NCBI GenBank assembly: GCA_016214035.1
Contig: JACRPF010000008.1
Location: 1 to 64,000, forward strand
Length of the DNA: 64,000 nucleotides
Reading direction: 5' to 3'
Source of the DNA: Spirochaetota bacterium
GTDB lineage: Bacteria; Spirochaetota; Brachyspiria; Brachyspirales; JACRPF01
The position numbers and the translations under genes were made by a program. Below are positions 53,464 through 61,728 of this stretch, one piece after another. Every line of letters starts with the position of its first letter. Positions within the stretch are counted from its first letter, which is position 1. Below the pieces are notes generated by a model. It saw nothing but the letters and a program-made list of their open reading frames with translations. It had not been told where the DNA came from and did no database searches.

Positions 53464-56022
53464 ATGAAAGCGATCACTTTGACACTGGCACTATCAGCGG
53501 CATTTTTCATATATCCCGGTAACGACACCTACAGCTTTCTCCTCAACTATCCGTGCGATGAAGGAAGCGGAACCGCCGTGAAGGATGTCTCCGAGAACAC
53601 CATCAACGGCGTTTCATCCGCGCTCTGGGGTGAAGGAAAATCCGGCAAAGCGATACAGCTGAACGGAACTTCGGCGGCATTCGTCAGAGTGCAGCTTCCG
53701 AAGGATAAAGCATTCGGCACATCGGACTTCACCGTTGCGGCATGGATAAATCCACAGTCGCTCACCGTGGACGGTCCGGCAAAACAGCGCCGTCTCTTCA
53801 TGTTCATGGACAATTATCCGAACACATACGCCGGCGTGGATATACAAAGCGACGGCAGGGCGCAGTTCTTCATGGGATACACCGCAGACGGCAAACGCGT
53901 TCACGCCCCGCTCATCTCAAAAGGATCGATAGCGCTCAACGAATGGACGCATCTCGCTGTTGTCTGCAACAGGAACGGAAAGAAGCTCCGCATTTTCATC
54001 AACGGCAAGCCTGACAATGAAGCAGCGCTCCCGGAAACATTTGCGGCGGACTTCACCGCGGAAAAGCAGATGACCATCGGCAGCAGCTGGCAGAATTTCA
54101 ACGGGCGTATTGATGAAGTGAAGATGTACCGACGGGCACTTGCTGAAAGCGATATCGTCACCGCGATGAATACTTTATATTCCGGCCCATCGCTTGCCGT
54201 AACATCTGCCGCAACGGTCACCGCTCCGGATAAACCTGCACCCGCGGCACCCATCGCACCTGTCGATGTTCCCTGGGATAAAGAACTGCTCTATTCAACT
54301 CCGGCCGTTTACCCCGCCGAAGGTTTCTCCGCCGACGGCATGAAAGCGCTTTTCTTCGAAGGACTTCCCTACAAGGGAAAACCCACCCGCGTGTTTGCGT
54401 GGTACGGCGCACCGGAATACGGCACCGGAAAAAAGTTTCCGGCAATGGTAGTCATACACGGCGGCGGCGGAACAGCGTTCTCCGACTGGGTGAAGCTCTG
54501 GAACAAGCGCGGCTATGCGGCAATCGCCATGGACAATTGCGGTGCTGTGCCAACGGGTTCGTCCGAGGGTAAAGGCAGAAAACGTCATGAGTTCGCCGGT
54601 CCCGACGGCTGGGGCGGATTCACGCAGATAGACGACGATGTGAAGGACCAGTGGACATTCCACGCCGCCGGTGCGGTGATTCGCGCGCACAGCCTGCTCC
54701 GCTCGATGCCGGAAGTCGACACCGAACGTGTGGGCGTTACCGGCATATCATGGGGCGGTTATCTCACCTGCGTGGTCTCCGGACTTGACGACCGTTTCAA
54801 ATGCGCGATACCCGTCTACGGCTGCGGCTTCTACGGCGATGAAAGCGCATGGACATCAACGCTTAAAGGCATGGGCGAGAAAGGAAAACTGTGGCTTTCA
54901 ATGTGGGACGCGTCGGTATATCTGGCGAAAAGCCGCCTGCCGATGCTCTGGGTAAGCGGCACCATCGACCACTTCTTCCCGATGCCGTCACTGCAGAAAT
55001 CATATCGTCTTCCGAAAGGACCGCGGAATCTCGCGATACGCGTGAACATGAGCCACAGCCACGGTGCGGGCTGGGCTCCCGCCGAGATCGACGCGTTCAC
55101 GGGAAGCTTTTTCAACGGCACGCCTCCCCTCACCGCAGTCGTCTCACAGACAGCCGATGATACAACGCTTCGCGCGGCATATCGCTCACCGGTTGCGGTC
55201 ACCGAAGCGGAACTCTGCTACACCTCGGATGTAGGCAACAATGAACAGCGCTACTGGCTCTCCACCGGCGCCACGGTGGACGATGCTGCCAAAACCGTCA
55301 CCGCTTCGATACCGCCGGAAGCAACCGCGTTTTATATCAACATCATCGACAGCCGCGGACTCATCGCCAGCACCGAATATATCGAACGCACGCCGAAGGC
55401 TGCCGCGGGCAAACGCCGCATACTCATCGACGAGAATTTTGAGAACAACGCCGTGGGCCGCGTACCAAGCGGAGCCACAGGCGTCAACAAGGATAAAGGC
55501 GCCGTCATTCAGGTTACCGACGCGCAGGCGTATACCGGCAAAAAATCACTCGCTTTCATCGACGCACCTGATTTGAAAAACGCGTGGGAACCGTTCCGCG
55601 AGTTCACCTTCAAGGGCGCCAACGCGATAAAGAACAACAGCGTAACGCTCACCTTCGCGGCTATGAACAGCAAAGAGAAACCGTCTAAGCTCACCGTTGA
55701 ATTCCGCGACAACTCGGAAAAACAGTATAAATCCGGTCCGCTCATCACCTTTAACCCGGACGGAAGTATCACCGCAGGAGAATCACCGGTCACGACAGTC
55801 CCGCTTGGAACATGGATGAAAGTATCGATGACGTTCACTCCCGGCGGCGCCGAGAAACAGTATATCCTTGAGATAACGCCGAACAAGGGCGAACCGCAGC
55901 GCTTCACATTGCCGTACGTAAAAAAGGAATTCGCGACAGTCAACTGGCTCGGGTTCGTGACCTATAATGACGGAGCGGCTGAGATGTATGTGGATGATAT
56001 CAGGATGGCGGTGGAGAGATAA
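53464..56022 (+). CDS. Secreted LamG-domain acetylxylan-esterase-like hydrolase
   Basis: 852 residues. ATG 53464 is preferred over ATG 53458 since GGAG sits 6–7 bases upstream of it. Signal peptide of about 17–20 residues. A laminin-G-like jelly-roll (about 25–240, 'NGRIDEVKMYRRALAESDI') comes first. The alpha/beta-hydrolase follows (about 270–555) with oxyanion strand 'VVIHGGGGTAFSDW', nucleophile elbow GISWGG, Asp in 'SGTIDHFF' and His in 'NMSHSHGAG'. This matches the AXE1/prolyl-oligopeptidase-like esterases that deacetylate xylan or pectin. The last ~200 residues are another beta-sandwich. Likely a partner of the GH106-like enzyme in breaking decorated polysaccharide. Confidence 0.82.
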   Translation: MKAITLTLALSAAFFIYPGNDTYSFLLNYPCDEGSGTAVKDVSENTINGVSSALWGEGKSGKAIQLNGTSAAFVRVQLPKDKAFGTSDFTVAAWINPQSLTVDGPAKQRRLFMFMDNYPNTYAGVDIQSDGRAQFFMGYTADGKRVHAPLISKGSIALNEWTHLAVVCNRNGKKLRIFINGKPDNEAALPETFAADFTAEKQMTIGSSWQNFNGRIDEVKMYRRALAESDIVTAMNTLYSGPSLAVTSAATVTAPDKPAPAAPIAPVDVPWDKELLYSTPAVYPAEGFSADGMKALFFEGLPYKGKPTRVFAWYGAPEYGTGKKFPAMVVIHGGGGTAFSDWVKLWNKRGYAAIAMDNCGAVPTGSSEGKGRKRHEFAGPDGWGGFTQIDDDVKDQWTFHAAGAVIRAHSLLRSMPEVDTERVGVTGISWGGYLTCVVSGLDDRFKCAIPVYGCGFYGDESAWTSTLKGMGEKGKLWLSMWDASVYLAKSRLPMLWVSGTIDHFFPMPSLQKSYRLPKGPRNLAIRVNMSHSHGAGWAPAEIDAFTGSFFNGTPPLTAVVSQTADDTTLRAAYRSPVAVTEAELCYTSDVGNNEQRYWLSTGATVDDAAKTVTASIPPEATAFYINIIDSRGLIASTEYIERTPKAAAGKRRILIDENFENNAVGRVPSGATGVNKDKGAVIQVTDAQAYTGKKSLAFIDAPDLKNAWEPFREFTFKGANAIKNNSVTLTFAAMNSKEKPSKLTVEFRDNSEKQYKSGPLITFNPDGSITAGESPVTTVPLGTWMKVSMTFTPGGAEKQYILEITPNKGEPQRFTLPYVKKEFATVNWLGFVTYNDGAAEMYVDDIRMAVER

Positions 56023-56059
56023 TACTGTCCGGCTCGAATCAAAACAGATAGAGAATACG

Positions 56060-56105
56060 CCCCCATCCCCAACCCTTCCCCCGCGATGCAGGGGAAGGGA
56101 GCGCC
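56060..56105. repeat. Dispersed GC hairpin repeat, copy 1
   Basis: C-rich lead, then stem CCCTTCCCC (56073–56081) and GGGGAAGGG (56091–56099). Inverted relative of the element at 56782–56830, with which it shares its outer CCCCATCC-type block as well as the stem. Elements of this type (CCCCGACCCTCTCCC-like) recur in many genomes. Confidence 0.7.
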
Positions 56106-56140
56106 GGACTCTTCCATCCTGTTCATCCCGGCTATGACAT

Positions 56141-56677
56141 TCACCCTTGAGTATTCCACTGCCAGGCTTTCATTCGTACGATTTCATTTAAAGCTACAAA
56201 AAAGAAATATTGAAATGTCTCTATGCACAAATATCGTTGTGAATAATTGACAGCATTCTGCTGAATTGTGATATCGACACCACCATACGCTGAGCGCCAA
56301 AGGTCGACACTGACAATTTCTTTATACGGTATCGGCTTATCTCCTCTTCTAAATACTATTTCGTTTTCAGTCATAACCGCATGCTGTCTGAAAACAAGCA
56401 ATTCTGTCATATTTACATAACAGATAGGAGCACTAATTTTATCATGCACGCTATATTGCGTCCTTATTTTTTCTATGTTTATATTATGCCATTGACCAAT
56501 TCTAATTCTGCCAAGGAACTTTTTCAAATGTTTCTTATGCATATATGCAGAATAGACCACTTCAAATCTTTGCTTTATTTCGCATAAAAGCGATTGTATA
56601 TTCTGCTGTTTCTGAAATTGATACTCATTTTTCTCAAACATACTCATGAACAGTTCAAAATCATGATAATCATACAT
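56141..56677 (-). CDS. AT-rich hypothetical protein
   Basis: 178 residues, low GC, no signal peptide or recognised domain. The N-terminal 60 residues are probably helical, and the middle ('MTELLVFRQHAVMTENEIVFRRGDKPIPYKEIVSVDL') reads like a PH-like or GRAM-like beta fold, but this is a shape impression only. It lies between two inverted copies of a dispersed repeat (56060–56105 and 56782–56830), as a small acquired unit might. No good ribosome binding site is visible at ATG 56677. Confidence 0.55.
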   Translation of the reverse strand: MYDYHDFELFMSMFEKNEYQFQKQQNIQSLLCEIKQRFEVVYSAYMHKKHLKKFLGRIRIGQWHNINIEKIRTQYSVHDKISAPICYVNMTELLVFRQHAVMTENEIVFRRGDKPIPYKEIVSVDLWRSAYGGVDITIQQNAVNYSQRYLCIETFQYFFFVALNEIVRMKAWQWNTQG

Positions 56678-56781
56678 TTTCTATTTCCTTGGAATACTTT
56701 ATATATTGATCATCTATTAAATCTGGCGTCTACCATTATTCCAATATTATTAAATTATGATTCTATCGTAAACTAATAGTA

Positions 56782-56830
56782 GGCACTCCCCTTTCCCTGC
56801 ACAGCGCGGGGAAAGGGGCCGGGGGATAGG
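56782..56830. repeat. Dispersed GC hairpin repeat, copy 2 (inverted)
   Basis: Stem CCCCTTTCCC (56788–56797) and GGGAAAGGGG (56809–56818), then a GGGGGATAGG block. It is the inverted relative of 56060–56105. Nearby, the ten bases CATCCCGGCT occur at 56124–56133 and again at 56902–56911 in direct orientation. Confidence 0.7.
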
Positions 56831-56958
56831 AGCTCTTCCGTATCCGTTCAGCGCCCCACGAAAAACCTACCCCAATTTTATTTTCACCTGTCCACCCTGA
56901 CCATCCCGGCTCAGACTTCTTTTCCCTTGTTAAAAATTAAGCTTATAGCACGTAATAA

Positions 56959-57432
56959 TTATTTGTTGGTAGTAATATAATCAATTATCATTTTCATTTT
57001 CGCGATAATATCTTTTTCTGGATCTCGACTTTTATTAAACAAATAATTTGAATTATTTTCATCAACTTTTTCTTGTATTGAAGCATGAATTTGTATTGAT
57101 AAATTACTAGAAAATACCCTGGTATCAATGAATATTATATTCCCATAATAAGTCCTTAACCTATTTTGATAGATATTATAACCCAAATAATTATTAGTCG
57201 TCGTCCATTTATGAGCATTTGAGAGACAATAATTACATAAAAACAAATAATTCATATACGAGAATTCCATACTCCTTGTACCCTTATCGTCATAGTCATT
57301 TATTACTTTATGTTCAAAAATAATTTCAACATATTTTTTAAATTCATCCTTTTTATACGCATCATAATAATCTCTTGAATAGAGCATATTCCAAAAAATA
57401 CATCCTACGAGAAACACGAATAAATATTTCAT
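56959..57432 (-). CDS. AT-rich exported hypothetical protein
   Basis: 157 residues, low GC. An N-terminal signal sequence ('YLFVFLVGCIFWNMLYS') is followed by a Tyr/Asn-rich soluble part; the Cys in 'LVGCIF' is a possible but poor lipobox. No family is recognised. It resembles the cassette-borne lipoprotein at 5839 in style (short, exported, AT-rich) though not in sequence. The start ATG 57432 has AGGGAA upstream. Function unknown. Confidence 0.6.
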   Translation of the reverse strand: MKYLFVFLVGCIFWNMLYSRDYYDAYKKDEFKKYVEIIFEHKVINDYDDKGTRSMEFSYMNYLFLCNYCLSNAHKWTTTNNYLGYNIYQNRLRTYYGNIIFIDTRVFSSNLSIQIHASIQEKVDENNSNYLFNKSRDPEKDIIAKMKMIIDYITTNK

Positions 57433-57589
57433 TTATATTTCCCTTGAAAAGCTAAAAGATAACATGCTTTAAACAACTCTTTCCATTATCGCTCATAAAT
57501 ATGTTATGCAAAGCTGAATATTATTTTCCACCGACTTAGGCCCCACTCCACCCCAAAAACGGCAATATTTTTCAGACACTAACATCTTT

Positions 57590-58027
57590 CTACAGACTAT
57601 ACAGCTCACCGCTCGTCAGTATCCGTATCCCCTGTACCGACGAGAGCACCGTAAGCGCCTTCTGCGTATCGTCGAAGCGGAATATCATCACCGCGTCGGC
57701 ACCTTTGGAACCGGCGAACGCGTACATGTATTCGATGTCGATGCCGTTCTTCGAGAAAGCGCCGAGCACGTCGGCAAGACCGCCGGGGGCATCCTTCACG
57801 AGCAGCGCAAGCACTTCGGTCTCGGATACCGTGAATCCCGCCTTTTTCAGCGTATCCACCGCTACGTCCACCTTATCCACGATGAGGCGGATGACGCCGA
57901 AATCGAGCGTATCGGCAAGCGAGAGCGCGCGGATGTTGACGCCCGCTTTACCGAGTGCCATTGCCACGTCATACAGTCTGCCGGATTTGTTCTCAACGAA
58001 TACCGAGAGTTGTTTTACTTTCATCAT
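57590..58027 (-). CDS. Double-ACT-domain regulatory protein
   Basis: 145 residues: two ACT domains in tandem ('[31 protein letters not shown]' and '[30 protein letters not shown]'). Small ACT proteins bind amino acids and adjust enzyme activity. It overlaps the paaK stop by four bases (ATGA), so it is translated with the aryl-CoA ligase. Its usual linkage to phenylacetate-CoA ligase and indolepyruvate oxidoreductase suggests sensing of an aromatic amino acid or its 2-oxo acid. Confidence 0.88.
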   Translation of the reverse strand: MMKVKQLSVFVENKSGRLYDVAMALGKAGVNIRALSLADTLDFGVIRLIVDKVDVAVDTLKKAGFTVSETEVLALLVKDAPGGLADVLGAFSKNGIDIEYMYAFAGSKGADAVMIFRFDDTQKALTVLSSVQGIRILTSGELYSL

Positions 58028-59334
58028 TTTGCCCCCTGTTCTTTTCTCATATCGATGACGCGCTGCGCCTTGCCTTCAGAACGTTTGATGCCTTTCGGTT
58101 CGATGAGTTTCACGCGAACGGTTATCCCGAGCACACTTTCTATTTCAGTGACTATCTTCTTCTCGAGCGCCTCAAGCTTTCTGACCTCGTCGCTGAACAG
58201 TTTCTCGTTCACTTCCACCTGCACTTCAAGCTCGTCCAGCGCGCCTTCGCGCCGCACGATGATCTGATAATGCGGTTCGGCGCCCTCTATCTGCACGAGC
58301 ACGCTCTCTATCTGCGACGGGAACACGTTCACGCCGCGTATGATGAGCATATCGTCCGTGCGTCCGCTGATGCGCTGCATGCGCACATGTGTCCGGCCGC
58401 AGGCGCAGGGTGTCGGGTCGAGGCTCGTGATATCCTTGGTGCGGTAACGGAGCACCGGAAAACCCTCTTTGGTGAGCGTGGTGAACACAAGCTCGCCGTC
58501 CTTGCCGTAGGGGAGCGGCTTGAACGTGTTCGGGTCGATGATCTCCGGGAGGAAATGATCGTCGAATATATGGAGACCCTTCTGCACCTCGCATTCACTC
58601 GACACGCCGGGACCGATGACCTCGGAAAGCCCGAATATGTCGTTCGCGCGAACGTTGAGCCGCGCTTCTATCTCCTTACGCATCTCGTTGGACCAGGGCT
58701 CCGCGCCGAATGCGCCGAATTTGAGTGGAAGCTTTTTCAGGTCTATACCTTTTTCCTTGGCGACTTCCGCGATATGAAGTGCATATGACGGCGTACTGCA
58801 GAGAAGATCCGCCTTGAAGTCTTCCATGAGCATGAGCTGCCGCGGTGTGTTCCCCACGGAAACCGGTATGACCGTGGCGCCGAGACGTTCTGCGCCGTAA
58901 TGGACTCCTAGACCGCCGGTGAAAAGACCGTAACCGTAGGCGTTCTGTATCACGGTGTCCTGCGTGGCGCCGCAGCAGGCAAGCGTGCGCGCCATCACCT
59001 CGCTCCAGGTGACGATGTCGTGTTTCGTATAGCCCACCACCGTGGGTTTGCCCGTGGTACCGCTTGACGCGTGTATTCGGACGATATCCCTCATGGGGAC
59101 CGCGAACAGCCCGAACGGATAATTGTCGCGGAGATCGATCTTGGTAGTGAACGGAAGCTTTTCAATATCGGTGAGCTTTTTGATGTGCGAGGGTTTCACA
59201 CCCACCGCGTCCATCTTCTTGCGGTAAAAATCGACCTTGTCATAACAGTAGGAAACGATGTCCTTCAGCCGCGACAGCTGCAGCTTCTTCCTGGCGGAGT
59301 CCTTCATGGTCTCCGCTTTTTTGTCGTAAATCAT
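58024..59334 (-). CDS. paaK: Phenylacetate–CoA ligase family protein
   Basis: 436 residues, the usual length. AMP-forming aryl-acid CoA ligase: '[16 protein letters not shown]' is the P-loop-like ATP-binding motif, '[14 protein letters not shown]' and '[23 protein letters not shown]' are the later adenylation motifs, and '[20 protein letters not shown]' is the C-terminal motif with the catalytic hinge. In anaerobes with IorAB, such ligases run toward ATP synthesis from aryl-acetyl-CoA or activate the acid. It overlaps iorB upstream and the ACT gene downstream by four bases each. Confidence 0.93.
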   Translation of the reverse strand: MIYDKKAETMKDSARKKLQLSRLKDIVSYCYDKVDFYRKKMDAVGVKPSHIKKLTDIEKLPFTTKIDLRDNYPFGLFAVPMRDIVRIHASSGTTGKPTVVGYTKHDIVTWSEVMARTLACCGATQDTVIQNAYGYGLFTGGLGVHYGAERLGATVIPVSVGNTPRQLMLMEDFKADLLCSTPSYALHIAEVAKEKGIDLKKLPLKFGAFGAEPWSNEMRKEIEARLNVRANDIFGLSEVIGPGVSSECEVQKGLHIFDDHFLPEIIDPNTFKPLPYGKDGELVFTTLTKEGFPVLRYRTKDITSLDPTPCACGRTHVRMQRISGRTDDMLIIRGVNVFPSQIESVLVQIEGAEPHYQIIVRREGALDELEVQVEVNEKLFSDEVRKLEALEKKIVTEIESVLGITVRVKLIEPKGIKRSEGKAQRVIDMRKEQGAK

Positions 59335-59960
59335 AGCTCTCTCCCCCGTGCGAACGCCTTCAGATTATTTTCACGATGTTCCGGTTTCACATGCGCCTCG
59401 ATGGCTTTCATCCAGGCGTCTTCGCTGATCTTCAAACGCGCCGCAAGCACGCCGAGCAGGAGCACATTGAACACGCGCTGATTACCGATAGTCCTCGCCT
59501 CTTCAACGGCGTTCACGACAACCACGTCGGCCGCCGTTTTTCTGAGCGGCGTTTCAATATCCTCGGGATATACGCGACCGCCGAACTCAACGGTAGTGGG
59601 TATCATCTTTTCATTATTGACGATGACTGTCCCGCCGTTTCGCAGCAGCGGCAGTTCCCGGAGCGATTCCAGCCGCTCGAACGCGAGGATAAAATCCGCG
59701 GTGCCGTCGGGGATGATGGGCGAATATACTTTTTTCCCGAAACGTATATGGCTCGTAACACTGCCGCCGCGCTGACTCATGCCGTGTATCTCGTTCTTTT
59801 TCACGTCGAACCCGGCATGGAGGAGCGCATCAGATAATATCTCCGACGCGAGTATGATACCCTGACCGCCGACACCGGCGATGAGTATGCTTGTACAGCT
59901 TATAGCCGGTACTTTTTTCGATGTTGCTGCGCGTTTCGCAGTACGGGTGCTCTTTTTCAT
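59331..59960 (-). CDS. iorB: Indolepyruvate ferredoxin oxidoreductase beta subunit
   Basis: 209 residues. Gamma-type subunit of the 2-oxoacid:ferredoxin oxidoreductase family: '[18 protein letters not shown]', '[22 protein letters not shown]' and '[19 protein letters not shown]' are all characteristic. A basic extension of about 22 residues precedes the domain and may be an over-long start; no inner start with a better site was found. With IorA it oxidises indole- or phenylpyruvate to the acyl-CoA and reduces ferredoxin. Overlaps iorA and paaK by four bases each. Confidence 0.92.
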   Translation of the reverse strand: MKKSTRTAKRAATSKKVPAISCTSILIAGVGGQGIILASEILSDALLHAGFDVKKNEIHGMSQRGGSVTSHIRFGKKVYSPIIPDGTADFILAFERLESLRELPLLRNGGTVIVNNEKMIPTTVEFGGRVYPEDIETPLRKTAADVVVVNAVEEARTIGNQRVFNVLLLGVLAARLKISEDAWMKAIEAHVKPEHRENNLKAFARGREL

Positions 59961-61534
59961 CGTACACCCTCCGGGAAACGCTTTTTATAGAAGATACACG
60001 GCGCCTCGGCAAGGATCACCGAGACCTCATTCGCGTCTATTTCCTGTTTGATGATAGCTTCCATGTTTTTTTCTTTATACGGATTGAACTTGACCACGCG
60101 CTTTACGCCGCAGCCGCGTACCAGCGCCTCGAGGTCAAGCCGTTCGGTAACCTCGCCTTTCGCGGTAAGCCCCGTAGCCGGATTGGGCTGATGTCCCGTC
60201 ATGGCGGTAACATAATTGTCGAGGATGACGACGGTAATGTTCGTCTTGTTATATACCGCGTCGATGAGGCCCGGTATGCCGGTATGGATGAACGTTGAAT
60301 CGCCGAGCACGGCAACCACCGGTTCGCCCGAGCCCGCAAGTTTCTTCACGCGATTAAAACCGCTTGCCATGGTGACGCTTGCTCCCATGCACAGGCACGT
60401 ATCCATGGTATTGAACGGCGGGAGCGCGCCGAGCGTATAGCAGCCGATGTCTCCGGTTACGAGCGCGCCGATATTCTTGATGGCGTCAAACACTTCACGG
60501 TGTGAACAGCCTTTGCAGAGCATGGGCGGACGTCCCGGGAGTGCCGGTGCCGCGGCTTTCTTTGTCGCGGCTTTTTTACCTTTATATACCGAAAGTATAT
60601 CAACATTCAGTTCACCGACAAGTGAATGCAGGCGCGGCTCGAGCTTGATTCCCATCGCCCGTACCTGCTCTTCGATGAACGGCTCAAGCGATTCCATGAC
60701 ATAGAGCTTCTTAACCGATGCTGCAAACTTCGTGATGAGCTTTTTCGGAAGCGGATTCACCATGGCGATCTTGAGTATGTTCGCTTCGGGGAACGCCTCG
60801 CGCACGTATTCGTAATCGACACCGGCGGTGATGATGCCCATCGTACTTTTTTTATTGCGCTCGATGCGGTTGAGTTTGAGCGCATCCGAATAAACACCGA
60901 GTTTTTCATTCGTCGCTTCAAGCTGATAATGACGATTGAGCGCATACGCGGGTATCATCACATACTTCTGCGGGTTCTTCTTGAACGTGAAACCGCCGGA
61001 AAACGGCACCGATGGATTCACGGTAACCGCTGTCTTCGTGTGCGCAACGCGCGTGGTCAGGCGGAGTATGACGGGAATATCGAAACGCTCCGAGAGTTCA
61101 AACGCGAGTTTAGTGAAATCAAGCGCTTCCTGGGAGTTCGACGGCTCGAGCATCGGCATCTTGGCGAAAAATGCGTAGCGCCGCGTATCCTGTTCGTTCT
61201 GGGATGAATACATGCCCGGGTCATCAGCGACAGCGATGACAAAACCGGCGTTGATACCCGTATAGGCACTTGTCATGAGCGGGTCGGCGGCGACATTGAG
61301 GCCCACATGCTTCATGGCGGTTATGGACCGCATGCCCGCGACGGCGGCACCGTACGCCACTTCAAAGGCATTCTTTTCGTTCACGCACCAGGTGGCGTCG
61401 GTCTTCGGCGCGCGAATGAGTATGTTCTCAAGCACTTCGGTGGACGGCGTGCCCGGATACGCGGTGGCAATACCGACGCCGGCCTCGGCAACGGCCTGGG
61501 CGACGGCTTCATCGCCGGATAGCAGAATGTTCAT
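59957..61534 (-). CDS. iorA: Indolepyruvate ferredoxin oxidoreductase alpha subunit, no ferredoxin tail
   Basis: 525 residues; IorA is usually about 580–640. The pyrimidine and pyrophosphate domains are intact: 'LLSGDEAVAQAVAEAGVGIATAYPGTPST' at the start and 'GDSTFIHTGIPGLIDAVYNKTN' with the ThDP-binding GDS...N pattern near 415–435, plus 'CKGCSHREVFDAIKN'. The C-terminal part that normally holds two CxxCxxC [4Fe-4S] motifs is missing; the protein ends '[15 protein letters not shown]'. Electron transfer must then go through IorB, a separate ferredoxin, or another partner. Start ATG 61534 has GGAG upstream. First gene of the operon. Confidence 0.9.
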   Translation of the reverse strand: MNILLSGDEAVAQAVAEAGVGIATAYPGTPSTEVLENILIRAPKTDATWCVNEKNAFEVAYGAAVAGMRSITAMKHVGLNVAADPLMTSAYTGINAGFVIAVADDPGMYSSQNEQDTRRYAFFAKMPMLEPSNSQEALDFTKLAFELSERFDIPVILRLTTRVAHTKTAVTVNPSVPFSGGFTFKKNPQKYVMIPAYALNRHYQLEATNEKLGVYSDALKLNRIERNKKSTMGIITAGVDYEYVREAFPEANILKIAMVNPLPKKLITKFAASVKKLYVMESLEPFIEEQVRAMGIKLEPRLHSLVGELNVDILSVYKGKKAATKKAAAPALPGRPPMLCKGCSHREVFDAIKNIGALVTGDIGCYTLGALPPFNTMDTCLCMGASVTMASGFNRVKKLAGSGEPVVAVLGDSTFIHTGIPGLIDAVYNKTNITVVILDNYVTAMTGHQPNPATGLTAKGEVTERLDLEALVRGCGVKRVVKFNPYKEKNMEAIIKQEIDANEVSVILAEAPCIFYKKRFPEGVR

Positions 61535-61566
61535 GTAAGCTCCACGGTTTTATGTAAGTCTCAGGG

Positions 61567-61595
61567 ATTATATAGTAGAGGACGAAAAATGTGAA
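61567..61595 (-). promoter_or_regulatory. Sigma-70 promoter of the iorA–iorB–paaK–ACT operon
   Basis: Minus strand: TTCACA, 17 bases, TATAAT. The transcript start near 61560 leaves a ~26-base leader before iorA. Confidence 0.65.
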
Positions 61596-61728
61596 TATCA
61601 CAATCCGGTCAGAATAATTCCCCGACGGACAAACAGAATTCTATTGCGGATAAATACAATTCCATGAATTCGATTATACTATACCCATCGATTCAGCGAT
61701 AGATTTGATCGCTTCCGATGGAGTCATT

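Noticed and set aside
56594-56776. Hydrophobic 60-residue ORF on the plus strand
   Set aside because: It is antisense to the start of the AT-rich gene at 56141–56677 and looks hydrophobic only because the region is T-rich.
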